A stretch of 22,961 bases of DNA from Bog-756 sp043784065 (GCA_043784065.1 JAYVYR010000264.1:1-22961), one strand, 5' to 3'. Numbered from the stretch's first letter, positions 5,315 to 13,558 are shown. Numbers and translations are program-made. Notes: generated by a model not told the origin, from the sequence alone.

Positions 5315-8077
5315 ATGAGCATGTTCTCGAAAGTCCTCCGCGCCGGCGAGGGCAAGAAGGTCCGGCGGCTCGCCGAGCTGGTGCCGCTGGTCAACGCCCT
5401 CGAGCCGGAGATGGAGGCGCGCTCCGACGAGGAGCTCCAGGCATTGACCGTTGAATTCCGGCGGCGACTTGACGAAGGGGAGACCCTGGAGGACCTGCTT
5501 GTCGAGGCATTCGCCCTGGTCCGCGAGGCGGCGTGGCGGGTTCTCGGGCAACGCCACTTCGACGCACAGTTGATGGGTGGGATGGCCCTCCACTTCGGCT
5601 GGATCGCCGAGATGAAAACCGGCGAAGGTAAGACGCTGGTGTCGACCCTGCCCGTGTACCTGAACGCCCTGGCCGGCGACGGTGTCCACGTGGTGACGGT
5701 CAACGACTACCTGGCTACCCGTGACTCGGAGTGGATGGGCCGCCTGCACAGGTTCCTCGGTCTGACCGTCGGCCGGGTGGGCCCTGACATCTCGGAACCG
5801 GCCGAGAAGCGCGAGGCCTACTACTCCGACGTCACCTATGGCACCAACACGGAGCTGGGATTCGACTACTTGCGAGACAACATGGCGCGCTCGAATGACG
5901 CCATGGTCCAGCGCGGCCACCATTTCGCCATCATCGACGAGGTTGACTCCATCCTCATCGATGAAGCCCGGACCCCGCTGATCATCTCCGGCCCGGCGGC
6001 CGAATCGGCCCAGTTCTACTACCAGTTCGCCGGCATCGTCCGCACCCTGCGGGCCGAGGACGACTACGAAGTCGACGAGGAGAAGCGGACTGTCGTGCCC
6101 ACCGAGCACGGCATCGAAAAGGTGGAACGCCAGCTCGGTGTGGACAATCTCTACGACGCCGTGGCCGTCAACTACGTCCACCACCTCACCCAGGCCCTGC
6201 AGGCCAAGGAGCTCTACAAACGGGACAAGGACTACCTGGTCGCCCAAGGCGAGGTCCGCATCGTCGACGAATTCACCGGCCGCACCCTCGATGGCCGACG
6301 TTGGTCCGACGGACTCCATCAGGCGGTCGAGGCCAAGGAGCGGGTCAAGATCAAAGAGGAGAATCACACCTGGGCCACGGTGACTCTCCAGAATTACTTC
6401 CGGCTCTACGAGAAGCTCGGCGGTATGACCGGAACGGCCGAGACCGAAGCCTCGGAGTTCGCCAACACCTATGACCTCCCGGTGGTTCCGATCCCGCCGA
6501 ACCGACCTCTGGTCCGCGATGACCAGCCGGACCTGATCTACAAGTCGGAGGATGCCAAGTTCGCAGCCGTCGTCGAAGACATCGCCGAGCGCATCGCCAC
6601 GGGACAGCCGGTGCTGGTCGGAACGGCATCGGTGTCCAAGTCGGAACACCTCTCGCGCCTCCTCGATAAGCGGGGCATCAACCATGAGGTCCTCAACGCC
6701 AAGCAGCACTTCCGCGAGGCCGAGATCGTCGCTCAGGCCGGGCGCATCGGCGCAGTCACCGTGGCCACCAACATGGCTGGTCGCGGCGTTGACATCATCC
6801 TCGGCGGGAACCCTGAGGGTCTGGCCGTGCGCGAGGCCAGTGGTCGGGGCATCGACACCGCGACTGACGAGGGTGCCGCCGACATGGTCCGTCTCGAGCA
6901 GGAGTTCGAGGAGCGGTGCAAGGCCGAGGGCGTAGAGGTCCGGGCCAAGGGCGGTCTCTACGTACTGGGCAGCGAGCGCCATGAGAGCCGGCGCATCGAC
7001 AATCAGCTGCGTGGCCGGTCGGGCCGCCAAGGTGATCCCGGCGAGAGCCGGTTCTTCTTGTCCCTCGAGGACGACCTGATGCGCCTGTTCGCCACTGGTG
7101 CCATGAACTGGGTGATGGGTCGGGCCCTGCCTGACGACATGCCTATCGAGGCCAAGATGGTCACCAAGGCCATCGAACGGGCGCAGAACACCGTCGAAGG
7201 ACGCAATGCCGAGTCCCGCAAGGACGTCCTCAAATACGACGACGTGATGAATGAGCAGCGCAAGGTGATCTACGCCCGGCGCAACCAGATCATCGAGGGC
7301 GACGATCTCAAAGACGACACGATCGACCTGCTCGAGATGACACTGACCGACGTCGTCGCCTCGTCGTGCCCGTCGGACTATCCCGAGGAGTGGGATCTGC
7401 CCGGACTCATCATCGAGCTCACCCAGTACTACCCGACGTCGTTTGTGCCCGAGGACTTCGCCGAGGCAGCTACCGCCGGGCAGGTTACCGAGAGCGTCAT
7501 CACCGAGGCCCTCGAGCTCTATGCCGAGAGGGACGAGACCGTTCCGGGGGGAGCGGACACGGCCCGCCAGCTCGAGCGGGACATCATGCTGCAGATCATC
7601 GACCAGCGTTGGCAGGACCATCTGGCCGACATGGACTACCTCAAGGAGGGCATCAACCTTCGGGCCATGGGAAACCAGGACCCGTTGGTGGCCTGGCAGC
7701 GGGAAGGCTTCGCCATGTTCGGCAAGCTGATGGACGGTATCAACGACGACTACCTGCGCTACATCTTCCACGTTCAGGTCCTGACCGAGGAGAACGCCGC
7801 CGAGCCCGATCTGGCCCAAGCCAGTTACGAGGCCGCCGACGACCCGGTGCAGGGCGACGCCGCTGTGAACGCCGCCTTCGCCAACGCCACCCCGGAGGAG
7901 CTCGAGGCGGCCGCAGCGGTGGCAAGCGGGATCGGGAGCCCGTCGGGTGCCGGCCAGTTCGACGACGCCGAAACACAGGCCCCCATCGTAAAGTCGGACC
8001 GGGAGAAGATCGGTCGCAACGAGCCGTGTTGGTGTGACAGCGGTAAGAAGTTCAAGCTCTGCCACGGCGCCAACTGA
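5315..8077 (+). CDS. secA: Preprotein translocase ATPase SecA
   Basis: ATP-driven motor that pushes unfolded preproteins through SecYEG at the inner membrane. 920 residues, normal for the family. Visible in order: N-terminal MSMFSKVLRAGEGKK, Walker A MKTGEGKT at 100-107, DEAD-type IIDEVDS at 206-212, preprotein cross-linking region, second helicase half with GTASVSKSE and ATNMAGRGVDI, and a C-terminal SEC-C zinc motif (C905, C907, C916, H917). That motif reads CWCDSG where CPCGSG is usual. ATG 5315 is preferred to GTG 5306 because family proteins start MS-x-x-SKVLRAGEG and TAGGGT lies nine bases upstream. prfB starts one base after its stop, so the two probably share a transcript. It is the canonical SecA1 by context (hpf upstream, prfB downstream). 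Confidence 0.97.
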   Translation: MSMFSKVLRAGEGKKVRRLAELVPLVNALEPEMEARSDEELQALTVEFRRRLDEGETLEDLLVEAFALVREAAWRVLGQRHFDAQLMGGMALHFGWIAEMKTGEGKTLVSTLPVYLNALAGDGVHVVTVNDYLATRDSEWMGRLHRFLGLTVGRVGPDISEPAEKREAYYSDVTYGTNTELGFDYLRDNMARSNDAMVQRGHHFAIIDEVDSILIDEARTPLIISGPAAESAQFYYQFAGIVRTLRAEDDYEVDEEKRTVVPTEHGIEKVERQLGVDNLYDAVAVNYVHHLTQALQAKELYKRDKDYLVAQGEVRIVDEFTGRTLDGRRWSDGLHQAVEAKERVKIKEENHTWATVTLQNYFRLYEKLGGMTGTAETEASEFANTYDLPVVPIPPNRPLVRDDQPDLIYKSEDAKFAAVVEDIAERIATGQPVLVGTASVSKSEHLSRLLDKRGINHEVLNAKQHFREAEIVAQAGRIGAVTVATNMAGRGVDIILGGNPEGLAVREASGRGIDTATDEGAADMVRLEQEFEERCKAEGVEVRAKGGLYVLGSERHESRRIDNQLRGRSGRQGDPGESRFFLSLEDDLMRLFATGAMNWVMGRALPDDMPIEAKMVTKAIERAQNTVEGRNAESRKDVLKYDDVMNEQRKVIYARRNQIIEGDDLKDDTIDLLEMTLTDVVASSCPSDYPEEWDLPGLIIELTQYYPTSFVPEDFAEAATAGQVTESVITEALELYAERDETVPGGADTARQLERDIMLQIIDQRWQDHLADMDYLKEGINLRAMGNQDPLVAWQREGFAMFGKLMDGINDDYLRYIFHVQVLTEENAAEPDLAQASYEAADDPVQGDAAVNAAFANATPEELEAAAAVASGIGSPSGAGQFDDAETQAPIVKSDREKIGRNEPCWCDSGKKFKLCHGAN

Positions 8078-8078
8078 T

Positions 8079-9236
8079 ATGGCTGCCGACCCACCCCGCC
8101 GGGGTGAGGGTGAGCCGGACCGGGTCGACATTGCCCAGGTGCTCGAGTCACTGACGGAGCGGATCAATGAAGTGGAGCGCTTTCTGGGCGTCGACGCGCT
8201 CGCCGTCCGCCGGGCCGAGCTCGAACTGGCCGCCTCGGCGCCCGACCTGTGGGATGACGCCGACAACGCTCGAGCGGTTACCACCGAGCTGGGCCGGGTG
8301 ACCGAGGACCTGGAGCTGCTAGGCGGCCTGCGATCGCGCTTGTCCGACGCCGCGACGCTGCACCAACTCATGCAGGAGGAGGACGACGAGTCGCTGCGCC
8401 AAGAGGTCGAGGAGATCCTTGCCGACCTTCGGCGCACGCTCGACGCACTGCAACTCCGCTCGCTGTTCTCGGGCGACTACGACGACGGCGACGCGGTGGC
8501 CGAGGTCCACGCCGGGGCAGGCGGCACCGATGCCCAGGACTGGGCCGAAATGATGCTGCGGATGTACACCCGTTGGGCCGAGCGCCGCGGCTTCACCATC
8601 GAGGTTGAGGAGGCCACCGAGGGTCAGGAGGCCGGACTCATGTCAGCCACCTTCATCGTGCGTGGCCGCTACGCCTTCGGGCTGTTGGCCGCCGAGCGGG
8701 GCGTGCACCGGCTGGTTCGGATCTCGCCGTTCGACGCCCAGCACCGCCGTCAGACCAGTTTCGCCTCCCTCGACGTGGTGCCGTTCCTCGAGGACCCGTC
8801 GGGTGAGGTCGAGATTGATGAGAAAGACCTCCGCATCGACACCTACCGATCGTCAGGCGCCGGCGGCCAGCATGTGAACAAGACCGATTCGGCAGTGCGT
8901 CTCACCCATCTCCCATCCGGGATCGTGGTGACCTGTCAGAACCAGCGGAGCCAGACCCAGAACAAGGCGAAGGCCATGCAGGTCCTCGGGGCCAAGCTGG
9001 CCGAGCGCCAGCGGTTGGAGCATCAGGCCACGCTTGACAAACTGTCGGGCGTCCGCACGGACAATGCATGGGGCAACCAGATCCGATCCTATGTTTTGGC
9101 GCCGTACCAGCAGGTAAAGGACCACCGGACAAACGCCGAGACCGGCAACGTGGAAGCCGTCCTCGACGGCGACCTCGACATGCTCATCGAAGCTGAACTC
9201 CGCCGGAATGCCGACCTGAGGCGCAACGGCCGCTGA
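8079..9236 (+). CDS. prfB: Peptide chain release factor 2
   Basis: Recognises UGA and UAA stop codons and triggers peptide release on the ribosome. 385 residues. The stop-codon reading tripeptide SPF (216-218) identifies RF2 rather than RF1 (which has PxT). The hydrolysis motif GGQ is at 262-264 in SSGAGGQHVNKTDSAVR. There is no in-frame UGA near codon 25 and no CUUUGA slippery site, so the autoregulatory frameshift of E. coli prfB is absent, as in other actinobacteria. ATG 8079 is chosen because it follows the secA stop by one base; an upstream in-frame GTG (8034) would lie inside secA. Coupled to secA; ftsE follows after a 188-base gap. Confidence 0.95.
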   Translation: MAADPPRRGEGEPDRVDIAQVLESLTERINEVERFLGVDALAVRRAELELAASAPDLWDDADNARAVTTELGRVTEDLELLGGLRSRLSDAATLHQLMQEEDDESLRQEVEEILADLRRTLDALQLRSLFSGDYDDGDAVAEVHAGAGGTDAQDWAEMMLRMYTRWAERRGFTIEVEEATEGQEAGLMSATFIVRGRYAFGLLAAERGVHRLVRISPFDAQHRRQTSFASLDVVPFLEDPSGEVEIDEKDLRIDTYRSSGAGGQHVNKTDSAVRLTHLPSGIVVTCQNQRSQTQNKAKAMQVLGAKLAERQRLEHQATLDKLSGVRTDNAWGNQIRSYVLAPYQQVKDHRTNAETGNVEAVLDGDLDMLIEAELRRNADLRRNGR

Positions 9237-9348
9237 GTCCGGCAGCCACCCCTCGCGTCGCCCGAGGACACCGGGGCGCCGCTTCGGTGAGCGTAGGGCC
9301 CGTCTTCCGAGTTCAGGGGGGCTGCCCCAGTTCGACCGTCGCCCCGGT

Positions 9349-9354
9349 TACAAT
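9349..9354 (+). promoter_or_regulatory. TACAAT -10 box upstream of ftsE
   Basis: TACAAT is close to TATAAT; no good -35 is seen at 17 bases. The start of transcription would be near 9361, upstream of ATG 9366 (small ORF) and of ftsE at 9425, and would exclude an alternative in-frame ftsE start at ATG 9353. Confidence 0.4.
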
Positions 9355-9365
9355 GTCGTCAGCGG

Positions 9366-9428
9366 ATGTTCCGCCTCCCGCGCCCGCGGCCAGCACGCTG
9401 CACTTCCCCTCACCATCGCATCCCATGA
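9366..9428 (+). CDS. Possible 20-residue upstream ORF coupled to ftsE
   Basis: ATG 9366 lies 11 bases after TACAAT and encodes a basic, Pro/Arg-rich 20-residue peptide (MFRLPRPRPARCTSPHHRIP). Its TGA (9426-9428) overlaps the ftsE ATG (9425-9427) as ATGA. ftsE itself has no Shine-Dalgarno, so ribosomes ending here could restart at ftsE. The peptide resembles no family I know; its translation rather than its product may matter. Confidence 0.3.
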   Translation: MFRLPRPRPARCTSPHHRIP

Positions 9429-10216
9429 TCAAATTCCAGAACGTCACCAAGACGTACAAGGGATCTACGGTTGCCCTCCAGGACTGCTCGGTCGAGATCG
9501 ACAAGGGCGAGTTCGTGTTCCTGGTCGGCCCGTCCGGTTCCGGCAAAACCACCTTCATCCGCTTGCTCCTGCGCGAGGAGATGCCCGATTCTGGTCGGAT
9601 CTGGGAGGCCGGCAAGGAGATCGGCCACCTCGCCAAATGGCGCATTCCCTACCTTCGTCGCAACATCGGCTGCGTCTTCCAGGACTTTCGGCTTCTGCCC
9701 AACAAGACCGTGTTCGAAAATGTCGCTTTCGCTCTGGAGGTCATCGGCCGCCCCCGGCATGTGATCAATTCACAGGTGCCTCAGGTCCTCGATCTGGTCG
9801 GCCTGGCTAAGAAGCGGGACAACCTGCCTGGCGAGCTCTCCGGTGGTGAGCAGCAGCGGGTGGCGGTGGCCCGGGCCTTTGTGAACCGCCCGCTGATTCT
9901 CATGGCCGATGAGCCGACCGGCAACCTCGATCCGAAAACCAGCCTCGGGATCATGCGCCTCCTCGACCAGATCAACCGGACAGGTACGACCGTCATCATC
10001 GCCACCCACGACGCCGGCATGGTCAACCAGATGCGCCGTCGGGTGATCGAACTCGATCGAGGAATCGTGGTCCGCGATCAGGCCCACGGCGTCTACGACA
10101 TCGACAGCGCGACGCTTGCTGGTGGCGCCGGATCGCCGACCGGCAACCTGGTGGATCAGATGCCGACCGCGGCCGATGACTTCGAGTTGCCCGGAACCTC
10201 GCTGGCGAGGCCCTGA
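9425..10216 (+). CDS. ftsE: Cell division ATP-binding protein FtsE
   Basis: Cytoplasmic ATPase of the FtsEX complex, which couples division to peptidoglycan hydrolase activation at the septum. Walker A GPSGSGKT at 35-42, Q-loop region VFQDFRLLPNKTV, signature LSGGEQQ at 138-144, Walker B LMADEPTGNLD at 159-169, and H-loop ATHD. The sequence GCVFQDFRLL is typical of actinobacterial FtsE. 263 residues, with about 34 extra residues after the usual end near GVYDID; the tail is acidic and low in conserved motifs. ATG 9425 gives the family N-terminus MIKFQNVTKTYKG; ATG 9353 is an in-frame alternative adding 24 residues. No Shine-Dalgarno is visible. The stop overlaps the ftsX ATG by one base. Confidence 0.95.
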   Translation: MIKFQNVTKTYKGSTVALQDCSVEIDKGEFVFLVGPSGSGKTTFIRLLLREEMPDSGRIWEAGKEIGHLAKWRIPYLRRNIGCVFQDFRLLPNKTVFENVAFALEVIGRPRHVINSQVPQVLDLVGLAKKRDNLPGELSGGEQQRVAVARAFVNRPLILMADEPTGNLDPKTSLGIMRLLDQINRTGTTVIIATHDAGMVNQMRRRVIELDRGIVVRDQAHGVYDIDSATLAGGAGSPTGNLVDQMPTAADDFELPGTSLARP

Positions 10217-11106
10217 TGGCGATATCCCCGGCATATGTAGGGAAAGAGGCCGCCACAAATCTGTGGCGAAACCGATTGATGACGGTCGCAGCCATCTTGA
10301 CGGTGGCCGTCTCGTTGGCCCTGGTGGGCTCGGCACTCCTGATGAAGCAGGGCGCCTCCAAGGCAACGGTGCTTTGGCAGAACGGCGTCCAGACCATCGT
10401 CTGGGTGAATCCGAATGCTGGCCCCGACCAGACCAACGCCGTCCACACCGAACTGAGCCAGTCGCCCTATGTGAAGACCTGCGAGTACCGCAGCCAGGCC
10501 TACGACTACAACGAGGCCAAGCGGGTGCTACCGGCCGACGAATTGAGTGCTACCAGCCAGGCTCAGTACCCGGCCTCGTTCCGGTGCGAATTGAACGATC
10601 CGTCCCAGGCGCCCGCCATCTACCAGGCCTTTCATGGGAAACCGGGTGTGTTTGACGTGAAGTACCCGGGCCAGCAGATCAAGACCATGCAGAGCGTGAT
10701 CCGGGTGCTGCAGTGGGTCTTCCTTACCGTTGCCGTCGTGCTGCTGCTGTCGGCGTCGGTGCTCATCCTCAACACCATCCGCATGGCCATCTTCGCCCGA
10801 CGACGCGAAGTTTCGGTGATGAAGCTTGTCGGTGCAACCAATTGGTTCATTCGATTGCCGTTCATGGCCGAAGGGATGATCCAGGGCATGCTGGGCGCCG
10901 GTGTGGCCGTCATGGTGGTTCTAGCCCTCTACTGGGGCATTCCGCTGGACAAGGCCGGTACGGCGGCCTCGTCAACCAGCATCGTCGCCCAGATGTCGTT
11001 GACCGGGTGGGAGGTCTTCGGAACCTGCCTGCTGGTCTCGGTGGTCGGCATCGGGGTGGGCGTGATCGGATCGGCATTCGCCGTCCGCCGTTTCCTCGAC
11101 GTCTGA
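10216..11106 (+). CDS. ftsX: Cell division membrane protein FtsX
   Basis: Membrane partner of FtsE, passing the ATPase signal to an extracellular wall hydrolase (RipC in mycobacteria). 296 residues with the family topology: TM1 about 21-43, an extracellular domain about 44-160, TM2 about 166-188, TM3 about 217-241 and TM4 about 266-290, with a short basic C-terminus (AVRRFLDV). The cytoplasmic loop ARRREVSVMKLVGATNWFI is the conserved FtsX signature. Two Cys, C89 and C124, lie in the extracellular domain and might form a disulfide. It overlaps ftsE by one base (TGATG), so the proteins are likely made in step. smpB, which often follows in actinobacteria, is not here. Confidence 0.95.
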   Translation: MAISPAYVGKEAATNLWRNRLMTVAAILTVAVSLALVGSALLMKQGASKATVLWQNGVQTIVWVNPNAGPDQTNAVHTELSQSPYVKTCEYRSQAYDYNEAKRVLPADELSATSQAQYPASFRCELNDPSQAPAIYQAFHGKPGVFDVKYPGQQIKTMQSVIRVLQWVFLTVAVVLLLSASVLILNTIRMAIFARRREVSVMKLVGATNWFIRLPFMAEGMIQGMLGAGVAVMVVLALYWGIPLDKAGTAASSTSIVAQMSLTGWEVFGTCLLVSVVGIGVGVIGSAFAVRRFLDV

Positions 11107-11131
11107 CCGCTGACGTCTGACGTCTGACGGG
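11104..11131 (+). repeat. Tandem 7-mer TGACNNN array at the ftsX stop
   Basis: The ftsX stop TGA begins four tandem 7-base units: TGACCGC, TGACGTC, TGACGTC, TGACGGG. The 7-base period places TGA in all three reading frames. It is short and may be slippage. Confidence 0.6.
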
Positions 11132-11194
11132 CGGCGTCTGGGGGGCCGCGGGTGAGTGCTAGCCCGGTGGCAGCATTCCGGGGTAGCCGTCAAT

Positions 11195-11214
11195 TGGTAT
11201 CAGATCTGATACCA
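11195..11214. promoter_or_regulatory. Perfect 20-bp palindrome in a convergent spacer
   Basis: TGGTATCAGATCTGATACCA is identical to its reverse complement. It lies between the 3' ends of ftsX (11106) and the lipase (11275). It could be a binding site for a dimeric regulator (the TGGT...ACCA ends resemble GntR/FadR-type sites) or an RNA hairpin with an 8-bp stem and GATC loop acting as a two-way terminator. There is no T-tract on either side. Confidence 0.5.
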
Positions 11215-11274
11215 CGTGCGGCCTGTGCCAGGTTCCTATTCTCGGGACTGCTGTCGCCGAACCGGTGGCCTGGC

Positions 11275-12576
11275 TCAGTTGGACATGGGAACGCCGAGCC
11301 CGGGCCGGGTACATGAGTCGGGACCGGACGTCCCGGTGAAACGGGCCTGCAGCCACTGGTCGATCAATGTTGTCGACCGATCGAGTGCCTGGCTGTGGCC
11401 CACTCCTCGCTCGGCCACGTAGTCGACCGTGTCGTACTGGTTCCGGCACAACTGGCGGGTGACAAATCGTGTGGTCTGCGTGAAGGGCACCACCGCATCA
11501 GCCGTGCCTTGGACGACCAGGATCGGAGCCGAGGTTGGGGCGTTGCCCGGGCGGTTGGCCCTGTTGGCGGCCTGGACAGCCGGGCTTGCCTGCCAACCGG
11601 GGAGGAAGAATCGGCCCGGGTCCACGGCGTCGTAAAGCGAGGCGATTGTATTCACGCAGGACGAGGACACGGCCGACAGATCGGCGATGCCGGCCGGAGT
11701 CAGGACGCTTTGCAACTGGAACGTGCCGTAGTGGCGGGCCCAGGCGTACAGCACCATGGCGGTGAACGCCGACTGGCCGGACGGCGGAGGCTGGTCGCCT
11801 GTCGGGGCCAGGTCGAGGACCGAAGTCACGGGGGCCACTGCGGCCACCCCGGCCAGAAAGAGCTCAGGGGCATAGGAGGGTGCGACCTCGCCGGCAAATA
11901 GCGCTGCCTGTCCACCTTGGGAGAATCCGAGCACGGCCACGGCGTTGGAAGCTGTGCCGGCCAGCAGCGACCGGGCCGCCCGGGCGGCATCGAGCACGTC
12001 CTGGGCTTCGCTGATGCCCACCAGATAGGGATGTCTGCCCGGGGCACCAAGGCCCCGATAATCGGAAGCGACCACGATCTGGCGGCCCCGGATATAGGCG
12101 GCCAGATCGGGTACGGTCGAAGTGCCGGTAACAGAAGGAGCACACCCGCTGGCCACCCCAGTGGTGCCGTGCGCCCAACTGAGGATGGGGAAGCCTCCTG
12201 GCGGCGGCGTCCCACCCGGCACGACCACCATGCCGGATTCGGCCAGATCGCCGCCAGATCCCGAGGTCGAGTGGTAGAGCACCCGCCAGGCTCGGGTACC
12301 GGCCGCCAGACCTGGGTCTGGGCTGAGCACCTGACTGCGGATGATGGTGCCGGCCGGCGCGTAGGGGAGTGGACTGGGGGAGCGGTAAAACGAGGCCAGC
12401 ACACCGGTCACCACTGCCTCGGAGCCTGTGGAGGCCACGGGAGTCTTAGCGGGGGTGGAGGCTCCGGCGGCGGGAGTGAGCACCGACGAGGCGAGGCTCA
12501 TGGCGACCGCGCCGCCGACCATCAGGCGTCGTCCGGGTGTCCCCCTTCGGGGCGCGCGCAGCCGCGATGTCCTCAT
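11275..12576 (-). CDS. Exported lipase/esterase, alpha/beta hydrolase of the secretory lipase family
   Basis: Predicted to hydrolyse ester bonds in lipids outside the cytoplasm. 433 residues. The N-terminus has RRGTPGRRLMVGGAVAMSLA (11-30 approximately), a signal peptide whose RR pair followed by a hydrophobic stretch could be Tat-type, with a likely cleavage after AGA near residue 39. The alpha/beta hydrolase triad is readable: nucleophile S219 in GFSQGG, D360 in VVQGTADAVVP and H394 in GVGHSQA. SWAHGTTG (133-140) is the oxyanion region of this family (LIP, related to fungal secretory lipases). Cys at 145, 307, 377 and 422 may form disulfides. It is leaderless by sequence (TAGCCT eight bases before ATG). 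It is divergent from the beta-lactamase-like gene. Substrate is unknown. Confidence 0.85.
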   Translation of the reverse strand: MRTSRLRAPRRGTPGRRLMVGGAVAMSLASSVLTPAAGASTPAKTPVASTGSEAVVTGVLASFYRSPSPLPYAPAGTIIRSQVLSPDPGLAAGTRAWRVLYHSTSGSGGDLAESGMVVVPGGTPPPGGFPILSWAHGTTGVASGCAPSVTGTSTVPDLAAYIRGRQIVVASDYRGLGAPGRHPYLVGISEAQDVLDAARAARSLLAGTASNAVAVLGFSQGGQAALFAGEVAPSYAPELFLAGVAAVAPVTSVLDLAPTGDQPPPSGQSAFTAMVLYAWARHYGTFQLQSVLTPAGIADLSAVSSSCVNTIASLYDAVDPGRFFLPGWQASPAVQAANRANRPGNAPTSAPILVVQGTADAVVPFTQTTRFVTRQLCRNQYDTVDYVAERGVGHSQALDRSTTLIDQWLQARFTGTSGPDSCTRPGLGVPMSN

Positions 12577-12584
12577 GGCGGCTC

Positions 12585-12590
12585 AGGCTA
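12585..12590 (-). promoter_or_regulatory. TAGCCT -10 box of the lipase gene, leaderless
   Basis: On the minus strand TAGCCT is followed by eight bases and the ATG at 12576. No Shine-Dalgarno or clear -35. Confidence 0.45.
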
Positions 12591-12617
12591 CTCATACGAG
12601 GTGGCCGGTGGTTCCCA

Positions 12618-12623
12618 TACGCT
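12618..12623 (+). promoter_or_regulatory. TACGCT -10 box of the serine hydrolase gene, near-leaderless
   Basis: TACGCT ends nine bases before ATG 12633. The same hexamer is found before the acyl-CoA dehydrogenase GTG at 16200. TAGGA just before the ATG is too close to act as a normal Shine-Dalgarno. Confidence 0.35.
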
Positions 12624-12632
12624 GGGTAGGAC

Positions 12633-13502
12633 ATGCACGCACTCGATGAGGTGGCCGGTTGGCCGGTGGAAGTGGCGGCTGTTGGCGTGGTCCGCTTCGG
12701 TCCCGACGGATTCGGTCCAACCGCCTCCGTCGGGGATGCCGGCCTGATCCTGCCGTGGGCCTCGGTGACCAAGCCGGCCACCGCCCTGGCCGTTCTGGTG
12801 GCAGCGGAAGAGGGCACGCTCGATCTGGGCCAGCCCGCCGGTCCACCCGGATCGACGGTACGCCACCTGCTGGCCCACGCCTCGGGCTTCGGTCCGGAGC
12901 CTGGTCCACCTGTCGACCCACCCGGGAAGCGGCGAATCTATTCGAATGCCGGATATCGATGCCTGGCCCACCTGGTCGAGGTGGCCTCAGGTATGCCGTT
13001 TGCTGAGTACCTGGCCGCCGGTGTGCTCGAACCTTTGGGCATGGCCGGCACGAGCCTTTCCGAAGTCCCCTCGGGCGCGCCAGCAGCTGGGTTGTTCGGT
13101 CCGCTGGTCGATCTGGTGGCCCTTGGTCGGGAGTGGGCCCGGCCGACCCTGGTCGCCGAGGCGACCTGGAGCGAGGCCACGTCGGTGCACTTCCCCGACC
13201 TGGCTGGGGTCCTGCCCGGCTACGGGCCTTCGGACCCGTGCCCCTGGGGTCTGGGGGTAGAGGTCAAGGGGACGAAGCGACCTCACTGGACCGGACCGTC
13301 GAACTCTGCTGCGTCGTACGGTCATTTTGGCCAGAGTGGCTCGTTCCTGTGGATCGATCCGGTGGCCGGCGTGCTGTGCTGTGGTTTGGCCGACCGGCCC
13401 TTCGGAGTGTGGGCGTCCCGAGCGTGGCCAGCACTTTCCGAGGCCGTGCTCGCCGAGTCGGCCGCCCTGGGCCGGCCCGGTCGATCGTTGCAGCGTCCCT
13501 GA
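12633..13502 (+). CDS. Serine hydrolase of the beta-lactamase/class C-like family
   Basis: Member of the beta-lactamase/penicillin-binding-like family (Pfam Beta-lactamase), which includes esterases, D-aminopeptidases and carboxypeptidases. 289 residues, short for the family (often 350-400). All three active-site motifs are visible: SxxK as S44-VT-K47 in PWASVTKPATALA, YxN as Y103-S-N105 in RIYSNAGY, and H231-F-G233 in YGHFGQSG replacing KTG. No signal peptide, so it is predicted cytoplasmic; activity on antibiotics is unlikely on this evidence. It is divergent from the lipase with 56 bases between starts, and a hairpin follows its stop. The substrate cannot be told from sequence. Confidence 0.85.
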   Translation: MHALDEVAGWPVEVAAVGVVRFGPDGFGPTASVGDAGLILPWASVTKPATALAVLVAAEEGTLDLGQPAGPPGSTVRHLLAHASGFGPEPGPPVDPPGKRRIYSNAGYRCLAHLVEVASGMPFAEYLAAGVLEPLGMAGTSLSEVPSGAPAAGLFGPLVDLVALGREWARPTLVAEATWSEATSVHFPDLAGVLPGYGPSDPCPWGLGVEVKGTKRPHWTGPSNSAASYGHFGQSGSFLWIDPVAGVLCCGLADRPFGVWASRAWPALSEAVLAESAALGRPGRSLQRP

Positions 13503-13508
13503 TCGGGC

Positions 13509-13528
13509 CCCGACAAGGAGACGTCGGG
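13509..13528 (+). terminator. Hairpin after the serine hydrolase gene
   Basis: CCCGAC (13509-13514) and GTCGGG (13523-13528) form a perfect 6-bp stem with an 8-base loop, seven bases after the stop. No T-tract. Confidence 0.35.
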
Positions 13529-13558
13529 AACCATCCGCACGGGCAGAGCGTCCACGCC

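Noticed and set aside
5135..8437. 1100-residue open frame on the minus strand opposite hpf/secA/prfB
   Set aside because: It is antisense to clearly recognised secA and prfB and its translation shows no family motif; long antisense frames are expected in GC-rich genes.
1..11106. Idea that the amidase at the window start is the FtsEX-controlled hydrolase
   Set aside because: Only shared cell-wall theme; the genes are 8 kb apart on opposite strands and the amidase lacks a visible FtsX-interacting coiled coil.
12598..12659. Direct repeat GAGGTGGCCGGT at 12598-12609 and 12648-12659
   Set aside because: The second copy is inside coding sequence and the motif is GC-rich and common in this composition; probably chance.
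12633..13502. Antibiotic-resistance beta-lactamase
   Set aside because: No signal peptide, HFG instead of KTG, and short length; better called a serine hydrolase of unknown substrate.
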